Of a stretch of DNA of 64,000 nt, positions 16,706 through 25,200 are shown in pieces. How positions within the stretch are numbered: the first letter of the stretch is position 1; each line of letters starts with the position of its first letter. Made by a program: the position numbers and the translations under genes. The stretch comes from Saprospiraceae bacterium (lineage in GTDB: Bacteria; Bacteroidota; Bacteroidia; Chitinophagales; Saprospiraceae). The stretch spans positions 94,714 through 158,713 of the forward strand of contig JANWXM010000003.1 in assembly GCA_025055285.1 (NCBI GenBank). The letters run 5' to 3'. The notes below the pieces were generated by a model. It saw only the letters and a list, made by a program, of their open reading frames with translations. It did no database searches and was not told the DNA's origin.

Positions 16706-17719
16706 TCATTCAATCATTAAATTGCAGCCGCGCCATTCAGCAGCGTCTAAGCGACCAAGCACTTCGAATGAGCCATCAGGGTACACGCGCCCTAAATCTT
16801 CCGTGGCGATGAAGCTACAGGTGTCTATGTTGGCCAAGTCTATGAAGCACAACACGCCGGTATGCCCTGCTTTTGCGCGTGCAAGTGGGTCGTAAACTTC
16901 TGTAGCAGTGGCGCGTAAGGTAGGTGCAGGTCGAAAACGCGCAGGGAACCCTGGCAGAGGTCGGCTATAAGCTTGTGAAAACAGCTCCGTCATTCCATAC
17001 TCTGAGTGTACGCCCTCCAAACTGAAAGCTTCACATAGAAAAGTGTGCAGGGCCTCGCGCGTTAGTTCTGGTCGCCGGCCTTTCATACCGCCTGTTTCCA
17101 TGACGGTTACATTTGGCAGTGGCATCGGATGGCGTTCAGCAAAATCCAGCAGCGCATAACTAACTCCTATCAGCAGGGTAGGGTAGCGCTGCTCCTGGCA
17201 GTTTTGGAGCACGTGAACAAGCGTTTCATCGCTTCGCAAAAAGAAACCGCTTTCTGCATAGCGCGATAAGCGGATAAAATGATCTACCATGGCTACAAGA
17301 GAAGAGCCTTGTCGCTCAAGGTAAGAAGGCAACAGTGCTAGGATACACCATTCGGAGGGTTCTCCATAATGAGCAGCAAAACCTCGACGTGCGTTTTCTC
17401 TGTAAAAGGACTTGTCGCGAACCGCATGGCGAGAAGGTTGTTGTCCAGTAGTACCACTGCTAAGGAAGGTTTCCTGAGCCCTCCAACGTCCGCTCTTCAC
17501 CCAATGGCGTTTGAACAAACTAATAGGCAAAAAGGGTATGTCTTCCAAGGAGGTAATTCGACGCGGTGAGCATCCAATTAGGCGAAGGAAGCGAGCATAT
17601 AGGCCGTTGTGTGCTGCTTGGTAGTGAAAAACAGCTAGGGCAACCTCCTCCCAAGAAAGAGCGTCGAGTGAAGCAAGTCGGGAGAATAATTCTTCGCGAC
17701 ACAATATGCGTGAAGGCAC
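16706..17719 (-). CDS. LuxE/PaaK-family acyl-protein synthetase-like enzyme
   Basis: A 337-aa protein of the LuxE acyl-protein synthetase family, relatives of phenylacetate-CoA ligase. Family features visible are FLPISLFKRHWVKSG, the adenylate loop FLSSGTTGQQPSRH, VTVMETGGMKGRRPELTREALH, HSEYGMTELFSQAY, and a C-terminal RGCNLMIE. The last includes Cys332, which corresponds to the acyl-accepting cysteine near the end of LuxE. LuxE activates a fatty acid in bioluminescence, but no lux genes are here. Bacteroidota homologues are thought to act in surface or lipid biosynthesis; that part is inference. The start is GTG at 17719; no ATG is available near it. Confidence 0.82.
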   Translation of the reverse strand: MPSRILCREELFSRLASLDALSWEEVALAVFHYQAAHNGLYARFLRLIGCSPRRITSLEDIPFLPISLFKRHWVKSGRWRAQETFLSSGTTGQQPSRHAVRDKSFYRENARRGFAAHYGEPSEWCILALLPSYLERQGSSLVAMVDHFIRLSRYAESGFFLRSDETLVHVLQNCQEQRYPTLLIGVSYALLDFAERHPMPLPNVTVMETGGMKGRRPELTREALHTFLCEAFSLEGVHSEYGMTELFSQAYSRPLPGFPARFRPAPTLRATATEVYDPLARAKAGHTGVLCFIDLANIDTCSFIATEDLGRVYPDGSFEVLGRLDAAEWRGCNLMIE

Positions 17720-17753
17720 TAAAGTTTGTTTTTTACGGACAAAGTAAGGGATT

Positions 17754-18254
17754 ATGAAGAAGATAATTGGCGCCTTGGCGCTGTTGTTCGTCTTAGCGGG
17801 AGCGCTTTTGCGGTGCGTAGACCCTCCAGACTATCCTGTCGAGCCGGTAATTGAGTTTCTTCGCTTTTCCAAAACAACCCTTCGCCAAACGCCCCTAGGC
17901 CAAGATAGCGTCGTTGTAACTATTGGCTTCACGGATGGCGACGGTGACCTCGGCTTTCAAGGGCCAGAACCAAGCCTCTTTGTAGTAGATGGGCGCGATT
18001 CCTTTTCCAAACCTCCTTATCGCATCCCTTACGTTGACCAACAGGGTGCGGGCAATGGCATATCAGGAGAGATTTCCTTCGTCTTGCCTACGACTTGTTG
18101 TGTCTACACCGACCCGCAGACGGGATTTAAACTGTCGTGCGAAAACGTTCCAGTACCTTTTGATAGCGTGTTCTACTACATCCAAATTCGGGATCGAGCT
18201 GGGCATTTTAGCAATCGAATAGCTACGCCTAAATTGCGGCTCATTTGTCGCTAA
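17754..18254 (+). CDS. Putative lipoprotein, unknown function
   Basis: A 166-aa protein with a lipoprotein-like signal (MKKIIGALALLFVLAGALLRC, Cys21; Arg just before the Cys is unusual). The mature part contains an Asp-rich turn (GFTDGDGDLGF) and four closely spaced cysteines (TTCCVY, LSCENV, LICR). Similar short lipoproteins with the TDGDGDLG motif occur in Bacteroidota, without known function. Its start is 34 bp from the divergent LuxE-like gene, so the promoters must overlap. Confidence 0.7.
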   Translation: MKKIIGALALLFVLAGALLRCVDPPDYPVEPVIEFLRFSKTTLRQTPLGQDSVVVTIGFTDGDGDLGFQGPEPSLFVVDGRDSFSKPPYRIPYVDQQGAGNGISGEISFVLPTTCCVYTDPQTGFKLSCENVPVPFDSVFYYIQIRDRAGHFSNRIATPKLRLICR

Positions 18255-18501
18255 GGAAATAACACCCTTGTAGGGAGGAGTTGCTGCTTCAGAAAATTTG
18301 CAAAGGCACAGCAATCGCTTTGCGGAAGTTCTTGTAGAAGCCTAGTTCAACAGCCTTTGTGCGAGCGAGGCAAGATGCCGCTCTCCTTGGTTAGTTGTCG
18401 TCTGAGCGTAGTGAATACACTGAGCATCCTACGATCGCCCAACTTATCGAACGAAGGAATGCTTTCAAGGAAGATAAATTTTGAAGAAAAATTGCATGCG
18501 G

Positions 18502-19062
18502 TCAGAAGGATGAGGATATCTGTTCGCCTCTGAAAAAGGAGAAATAGGTTTGTCCGTAACGGCGCACGTCGGTCAATCGAGGGTGATAGGAAAAATCGCG
18601 CTGAGGATTGTGCTCCAATACGAGTATTCCGCCTGGTTTTAGAATATTGGCTTTCAGAATTTTGTCGGGTAAAGTTTCTAGAGCAGGGAGATTGTAAGGA
18701 GGACCAGCAAAGATGTAATCGTATTGGTCAGAGGTAAAGAGGATGAATCGAAATACATCCATCTGATAGATTTTCAGGTAAGGTTCGATTCCCAATTGAA
18801 GAGCCATTTGGCGCACAAAGCGCACGCAGCCAGGGAATTTATCTACGTAAGTGGTGTCTGTGCAGCCTCTTGAGATAAACTCGTAGCAATGGCAGCCTGT
18901 TCCGCCGAAGAGATCTAGCATTTTAACACTTTCAAAGTCAATGAGATGTGTTAAAATGTTAAAAAGGGCTTCTCTGGCGAGGTCTGTCGTTGGTCGTGTA
19001 GGCCAGTTGGCGAATGGCGGCTCGAAGCGCCGTCCTTTGAATTTGCCTCCAATGATCCGCAC
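18502..19062 (-). CDS. rsmD: RsmD-like 16S rRNA (guanine-N2)-methyltransferase with altered motif IV
   Basis: A 186-aa Rossmann methyltransferase of the RsmD family, which methylates G966 of 16S rRNA using S-adenosylmethionine. Family features are MRIIGGKFKGRRF, PTTDLAREALFNIL and the SAM-binding MLDLFGGTGCHCYEFISRG. Motif IV is normally (D/N)PP(Y/F) and holds the catalytic residue. Here it is AGPPY (119-123), with Gly120 (GGT) where Asp is expected. Activity is therefore doubtful unless the base is a sequencing error. The start codon is GTG. It follows a DUF3822 gene by 7 bp, the usual Bacteroidota arrangement. Confidence 0.88.
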   Translation of the reverse strand: MRIIGGKFKGRRFEPPFANWPTRPTTDLAREALFNILTHLIDFESVKMLDLFGGTGCHCYEFISRGCTDTTYVDKFPGCVRFVRQMALQLGIEPYLKIYQMDVFRFILFTSDQYDYIFAGPPYNLPALETLPDKILKANILKPGGILVLEHNPQRDFSYHPRLTDVRRYGQTYFSFFRGEQISSSF

Positions 19063-19069
19063 AGCGATT

Positions 19070-20023
19070 TCAACGGGTTGGTAAGTTCATAAGTTCAAAA
19101 TAGCAATGAGCAGGCAAAGCAGTATTTGCCGCTTCGCGTGGAAAGCGCCAAGGCCCTTTTGCTTCAGCGAAGCGAATGTCGCGTATGTAAGCGTATAATT
19201 TCCGATGAAGCTCTGAGCCAGGCATAATAGAACCACTCAACCAGAGCGTTACTTCTTGAGGATTTAGTCGAAATTGGTGATAAGCAAGTAAAACGTAGTA
19301 CAACAAGTCGCTAGCGTTAGAGAAGGGAAAAGTATTGTAGAAGAGAGGGCTATCGCGCTCGAGCACGACAATTTGAACGAGGCGATTGCGGATGTTGGCC
19401 AATAGAGTATGCTCTTGGTGCGTAGCCAGGGTACGTGCGCCGATGAGCAGAGCTGCAGCAGAGTGACGAATACGCGCACCAGGGAAGAGATTCTGGAAGA
19501 ATCGGGCGTGCGCTCCGTCGGTAGCTGCTACCAGGTAAGCATCCCAAAAGGGCAATTCCTCGCTGGTGTAAATGTAATTGTCGGGTTCGAGCAATAGTCG
19601 AAAATACCCCGAAAGGTCGCCGTGACGAAACAGCCGCCGCGGCACAAGGGTGACGTTGGGATGAAACAAAAAGCCCTGCCTTTGACCGAACGGCAAGTGC
19701 CAAACCAGCGAGGACTCTAGCATGCGCTGAGCGTGCGGCCCAATGCGCCAGAAGGGAGCATCTACTACCTCCAGATAGTCGCGATGTACGGTAGCGAGGA
19801 TTTCGCCTTGCCCATTCACTGCTGTATAGAGGGCACTTTCGCTGCCCACTACAACCCACAGGGTGCAGGAAGGAGCTATTTCAGCAGTTAGGCGACTATC
19901 TATCCAATCTACCGTGTGATGACTCATACCATAGGTTTGCTCAAGGCAAAGTTTTAGTTCACAAAGATGCGTCGTCGTAAGGAAGTCTGAATAACCTTTT
20001 GTTTCTTGTCTTTGCTCCTCCAA
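19070..20023 (-). CDS. DUF3822 family protein
   Basis: A 317-aa protein matching the DUF3822 family, which in Bacteroidota commonly precedes rsmD. The fold resembles actin-like ATPases, but no function is established. Recognisable features are the early HLCELKLCLEQTYG strand, the central DNYIYTSEELPFWDAYLV, and FPFSNASDLLYYVLLAYHQFRLNP followed by LWLSGSIMPGS. The frame starts at a TTG (20023). A later ATG at 19927 would delete the first beta strand, so the longer form is kept with some doubt. The stop is 7 bp from the rsmD start. Confidence 0.75.
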   Translation of the reverse strand: MEEQRQETKGYSDFLTTTHLCELKLCLEQTYGMSHHTVDWIDSRLTAEIAPSCTLWVVVGSESALYTAVNGQGEILATVHRDYLEVVDAPFWRIGPHAQRMLESSLVWHLPFGQRQGFLFHPNVTLVPRRLFRHGDLSGYFRLLLEPDNYIYTSEELPFWDAYLVAATDGAHARFFQNLFPGARIRHSAAALLIGARTLATHQEHTLLANIRNRLVQIVVLERDSPLFYNTFPFSNASDLLYYVLLAYHQFRLNPQEVTLWLSGSIMPGSELHRKLYAYIRDIRFAEAKGPWRFPREAANTALPAHCYFELMNLPTR

Positions 20024-20277
20024 ATTTTTTAGCCTTTCGCGCTTGCTATGGGCTTTTCCTCAAAGCATCCCTGCGCGTTCTCCGTTGTCGAGTAAAGATA
20101 AACTCAAGTTTAGCATCTCTCAACATTGTGCCAAGAGAAGGGTATCGCGTCTATGAAGACCACCTGCCTGACGTCACTGCGTCAGAGGCCTCTGTTTTTG
20201 TCTAGTATTACAGCTTGGCGAGGCGGCTTCCTTGCCTTTGTTCTAAAGGGCTCTTCTACCATCTATCCGCTACCGCC

Positions 20278-20889
20278 TTACTCTGTACCTGGTCGTTTCA
20301 TCGGGTAGTAGTGAAGGCCAGCTCCAAAAACCCATCCCTCCTTTCCCGATTGAGTGCGAATGAAGATCCAGTAGTCTTTGACCTTTTCTCGACCGAGATT
20401 TATTTCTTCGAGTTGTTCACTCTTCTTGTTGAGAAACAAAACAGGCTCGTAAAGCTTTAAGCGTCCGATTATAGCACTGCGGCGGTTGGGTTCTTTGCGC
20501 AGGTTGAGCCCGTCAATAGTGACGTAAAGGGTACTATATGTAGCTGTAGGAGGTTCAGAGGGAGTAAGAGCAGGTGGCTGAGGTTCCTTTGTCAACATTG
20601 GCCGTTTTAGCGGTGCAGGCTTTGGCAAAGAATAAGTTGTAACAGGAGAAGAAGAATCTAGCGCCTCTTTTGGTGGCGAAGAAGGTATGGGCTTCATCGA
20701 AGGCGAAAGCGTGCCATTAGTTTTCACTGGGAGATGTGCCGAAGTAGAGGATTCCTCCTTTTGCATTCGCTCCTGATTTTTAATGAGTTTTGCACGCGAC
20801 TCTGCGCACTTGGATACGGCCCAAAGAGCCACGCTCAGAATGAAAACCGTGACGATGACGGATTCTAAATTGGGCATTTTTATGGACAT
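20278..20889 (-). CDS. Membrane-anchored bacterial SH3 domain protein
   Basis: A 203-aa protein with an N-terminal membrane helix (VIVTVFILSVALWAVSK), a Pro/Ser/Thr-rich linker of roughly 75 residues, and one C-terminal SH3b domain (YVTIDGLNLRKEPNRRSAIIGRL, then WIFIRTQSGKEGWVFGAGL). Such domains bind peptidoglycan or other envelope ligands. It is divergent from dprA. The linker length points to a domain held at a distance from the inner membrane. Confidence 0.8.
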   Translation of the reverse strand: MSIKMPNLESVIVTVFILSVALWAVSKCAESRAKLIKNQERMQKEESSTSAHLPVKTNGTLSPSMKPIPSSPPKEALDSSSPVTTYSLPKPAPLKRPMLTKEPQPPALTPSEPPTATYSTLYVTIDGLNLRKEPNRRSAIIGRLKLYEPVLFLNKKSEQLEEINLGREKVKDYWIFIRTQSGKEGWVFGAGLHYYPMKRPGTE

Positions 20890-20954
20890 GGAGGAAAAAA
20901 TTAAGGCAAGATGAAAGAGATAGAAACTTGAGGCAGCGCTTTACCTTTAGCCGA

Positions 20955-20962
20955 CAAAAGTA
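20955..20962 (-). promoter_or_regulatory. -7 promoter box for the SH3 gene (TACTTTTG)
   Basis: On the minus strand this reads TACTTTTG, an exact TAnnTTTG match about 65 bp upstream of the SH3-domain gene. The nearby plus-strand TACCTTTA (20942-20949) is a one-mismatch box that may serve dprA. No convincing -33 boxes were found. Confidence 0.35.
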
Positions 20963-20979
20963 GGCACAATGTAATAGAT

Positions 20980-22089
20980 ATGACAGATGCGCTGTTGTAC
21001 CAAATAGCGTTGACGTTCTTACCTCAAGTCGGTGCAATCACGGCACGGACGCTAGTTAGTTATTGCGGTGGGGCAGAGGAGGTTTTTCGCGCTTCGCGCA
21101 AAGAACTGCTTAGAATACCAGGCGTGGGTCCAGTTATTGCAGAAAGCGTGACCCATGCTAAGGAGGCACTCAAACGGGCAGAGGCTGAATTGTATTTTAT
21201 AGAAAGTCACGGTATTGAGGTGATCTTCTATACCGACAATCGCTATCCGGCGCGGTTAAAGCAGCACAACGACAGCCCGGTGTTGTTGTATTACAAGGGT
21301 TCATCGGTGGATGTGCTCAATGCGTTGCGCATTGTCTCGATTGTAGGTACGCGTCAGCCCACGGAATATGGGCGTGCGATATGCGAAGAGCTAATTGACG
21401 GGCTCAGGGCATATGATGCTGTAGTAGTGAGCGGTTTAGCTTTCGGCATTGATGTTGTGGCCCATCGAAAGGCAATTGCGCACGGCATGCCCAATGTAGC
21501 CGTCCTTGGGCATGGCCTAAGCCACATATACCCGGCAGAGCATCGTTCCGTTGCTTTGCGCATTGCTGAAAATGGAGGTCTACTCACGGAGTTTTCACAC
21601 AAAGAAGGCCCTGAGCGCGAGCACTTTCCAATGCGAAATCGCATAATTGCTGCCCTATGTGATGCGTTGGTCATAGTAGAGACGGGCGCTGCGGGTGGCT
21701 CTATGATTACCGCTAACTTGGCGGCTCAATACGGGCGTGAGATCTTTGCTGTGCCAGGGCGGCTGCGCGATGTTAAGAGCGCGGGTTGTAATCGTCTTAT
21801 TCGAACAGGGATAGCTACTTTGATAGAATCGGCTGCCGACATAGCCGTTGCATTGAATTGGAGCGAAAAAGACAAGGTGCGCGCCGTACAAGCGCAACTG
21901 TTTGTAGATCTGTCGCCAGCTGAGCAGGCGCTGGTAGATGTTATTCGCGCTCGGCCACAGATACCTGTAGACGAATTGGCTTTGGCAACTCAGTGTACGT
22001 CTGGTCAACTGGCTGCACTGTTGCTTGGCTTAGAATTCAAAGGCATTGTCCGCGCCTTGCCTGGCAAACGCTATGAACTAGTGCGCTAA
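20980..22089 (+). CDS. dprA: DNA processing protein DprA
   Basis: A 369-aa protein that loads RecA on incoming single-stranded DNA during natural transformation. The N-terminal helix-hairpin-helix region (LRIPGVGPVIAESV) is followed by the Rossmann-like DprA core. The core shows VGTRQPTEYGRAICEELIDGL, VVSGLAFGIDVVAHRKAI, TEFSHKEGPEREHFPMRNRIIAALCDALVIVE and GSMITANLAAQYGREIFAVPG. The C-terminal winged helix (residues about 305-369) is present, so this is the three-domain form. No other competence genes are in the window. Confidence 0.95.
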   Translation: MTDALLYQIALTFLPQVGAITARTLVSYCGGAEEVFRASRKELLRIPGVGPVIAESVTHAKEALKRAEAELYFIESHGIEVIFYTDNRYPARLKQHNDSPVLLYYKGSSVDVLNALRIVSIVGTRQPTEYGRAICEELIDGLRAYDAVVVSGLAFGIDVVAHRKAIAHGMPNVAVLGHGLSHIYPAEHRSVALRIAENGGLLTEFSHKEGPEREHFPMRNRIIAALCDALVIVETGAAGGSMITANLAAQYGREIFAVPGRLRDVKSAGCNRLIRTGIATLIESAADIAVALNWSEKDKVRAVQAQLFVDLSPAEQALVDVIRARPQIPVDELALATQCTSGQLAALLLGLEFKGIVRALPGKRYELVR

Positions 22090-22138
22090 ACTTTCTTAGG
22101 TTAGTCGGATTTCCGACGATTTTCTACATACCAAGACC

Positions 22139-22169
22139 TTGTTTTAAGCGGCCTAAACGGCTACATTTG
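22139..22169 (+). promoter_or_regulatory. Promoter of the 2305-aa adhesin gene
   Basis: TTG (22139-22141), 20 nt, then TACATTTG (22162-22169): both elements and their spacing fit the Bacteroidota consensus. The ATG is about 120 bp downstream, leaving a long leader. This is the best-formed promoter found in the window. Confidence 0.65.
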
Positions 22170-22289
22170 CATGGCTATCGAGTAAAAGTCTCAACTGCTC
22201 GAATCAACCGCCTTCGGCAGGAATGAGCGTTTCTCTAGGCCATTCTTCTCCCTCGATTTAGAAAGTCCATCCGTTTAAATTTCTTCCTC

Positions 22290-25200
22290 ATGACCATTCT
22301 CCATACCCGATGGCCCACTAGCGTTGCACTTTGCATCGCGCTTACTTCGCTGTCTTCAGCCCAGGCACCTAGCGTTACAACACTCATTCCCGTCGATTTG
22401 TCGGCTTGCTCAGAAGTTGTTTTTACTGTAAAAGTTACTAATCCTAACAATCAGCCAACAGCTAACGGTGAGCTGCGCTATTGCTTATCTGACGGGCTTT
22501 CTTACCTCGGTGCGGCGGGCATCACAGTCGGAGATTCTTCCAATCTGCGCTGCCCGCAATTTATTCTGCCGTCTATTCCTGCCAAAGATAGCCTTACCTT
22601 TTCGCTTCGGGTGCGTGTCGGCTGCTTTCCAGTGGATGTAGGAGAACGACGCGACACGCTGTTTGTGAGCTTGAATAACAATCCTTTACTACCATTTTTG
22701 GGCAGTACTTACAACATACGCACGCCGCTCATTACGTTGACTCCGGGAATTAATTGGTCGTTTTCTGGAGCAAATGGCGAAGTGTTTACGCGCACTTTTA
22801 CACTGCGCAACGAAGGTATCGGCAATGCCTACCAAGTGTTCGTCATAGATCCTTACGCCAATGCTGGCCTAGAACTCATCCAAACTACAGGCATATACAA
22901 GGGCGATACCCTCATTTTAAATGGTTCTGCTTTAGGGCCAGATGGCTTCTTGGCCTTTCGCGACTCCACAGTGGTAACGCAAACCTTTCGCCTGCGCGGT
23001 TGCTCGCTTGCTACCAATGCTGTTGCTTATGGCTGGGCGTGCACCAGTGGCGAGTTCTGTACAGCACTTCGCTTCCAGCAATATGAAGTATACAGCAGTG
23101 AGGTGGTGCAAGCCGTAGTAAAGGTGCGTTTTGAAAGACCTTTTGTGACGCCTCAGCCTTGTCGGCAAGACTCCATTGTCCTATTGGTGGAAAATAAGGG
23201 ACAGGTACCTGCTTTTCATTTGACATGGACACATGGCTTAGTGCCCAATTCTGTCCTGTCTGCGCAGGAGGGGGTAAAACAGAGCGAATGCCATCCAATG
23301 ACCCAGTTTCGCGCAGGTGAGACCCTGCTCGCTGATGCTTCTAACGGCTTGCCCTCGGAGCCCTACCTGTTTCCCCTTTCTATTTTGAAGAGCGATCCCG
23401 ATGGTCCTGGTGGCTTAAGCGACGAAGATGGCGACGGCGAATTTGACGACCTGGCTCCAGGTGCTACGGCGCGGCTGTCGTTTCTCTTTGCCCACGACCC
23501 ACAGTGTAAACCCTGCAATCAAAATCTGACTCGTCAATATATTGCAGCTGACATAAATTTCGTCAATGCGTGCAATCGGCCTGAAACGAGCCTTTTGGAT
23601 CCGGCCAACGGGAATATCGGCATTAGCTTTGAACAGCACCGGCTAGAGGTCGAGCACGACTTTATCCTGTGGGCCGATTCTGTTTATACATTTTCTTACG
23701 ACTTAGATGCTGCGTACACAGGCCTATCGGAAATATGCCCAAACGACAGCATTATTGCTCAATTTACTTTGCCCGTGACGCTGCAGGTGCCGTCAGCTTT
23801 TTTTCCGGAGATGGACGGTCAGCCTGTGTGGTGGTGGAAATCAGACGATACGACGCTTAATTTGCTGTTGCCGCGCAGCCATGGGAAAGTGCTTGTACCG
23901 TTGTTGGTCGTATGCCCGCCCGACATAGATAACTCGGCCATTTGCACGCCCACGTATGAACCGCGCACCTATCGCATGCCCGTTCGTGTCTACTGGCGCT
24001 GCGGCAACGGATGCCCGTTTCCCTACGAACTAGTATGTATCGGTGGGCCTTATTTTACGGTGGATTGTCCTCGACCTCAGGACTCTACTCAACAGCACGG
24101 CATTTTTGCCGATACTTTCTTCGTTCAGCGGCTGTCTTTAGGTTACGTAGACAATCTCTTATCGGCGCAGGTAGCTCCTCAGCCAGGTCTGCAGTTGGAT
24201 ATAGCCTTGCCTTTTGATACAGTGCTTATGCAGGCTTTTGGCCGTGTGGAGGGGTTTTTGGGCGAGGCGTTCGACTCAGCGAAGATAGAACTTTATTACT
24301 GGAGCGGAGGCAGTCCTTTTTTCCACTTGCTCTCGGCTCAACTTGTTGTTGCTGACATAGAAACGGGTCTCTCTGCGACGTGTGCCGGTTTGCAGCCTGC
24401 TTATCGAGAGATAGATGGCTACCACATATGGGCCTTTGACTTACTGCCGTTGGCTGTGCCTGGCGGATGTCTAGCTAACAGCGGTATTCGACTGACAGCA
24501 GGAGATAGTATTCGCCTTGAGTTGTTGGCGCAAATGACACAGGGACTGCCTACTCGGGAGGCCAGGTTTGTCAATGACTTGCGCATACGTTTCCCATATC
24601 GCGTCGGAGGCGATACGCTGTTGTGCAAGACAGCTAACGCCGCCTTTCGCTGCATTAACCCTTTGTACGACGTCAACCTTTTGGCATCTATTCAGGACGG
24701 TGTTTGTGGCCACCTCGTGCTGGATGTATTTCTTCAACAGGGTGTGTCCGGAAAAGTAAGTACAGATCTTTTTCCTGGCGAAATCCGCCCTCTATTCGCC
24801 TACGATACGCTAACCGTAGAAATACCCTTAGGCTATACTTACGTGCCAGGCAGTTCGCAGTGGCTCTACAGGGTAGGCGATGGTGTTTTAGGCGAACCGC
24901 CTGCTGCAGTAGTCTCTTTGCCCGACCCGGACATTCTTCCGTTAGCCAACGGCCATCAACTTCTGCGGTACGTGCGACCTGCAGGTTTGCCAGTAACAGA
25001 CTATTACAAGGGAGGCGCGGCTTCCTCGCTATCGCTGATGCTCAACGTTTTCTGTCCGCCTGATACGGCAATTTTCCCCGTCCGCATAATAGGTAATAGT
25101 TATTTCAGCCTCTTCGATACGGTGAGCGTGTTTTACAACGGCTTTACGGGGCACCTGGAGAATCTCAACGAAACGGGCCTTGAAGCTTTGAATGCAGTAT

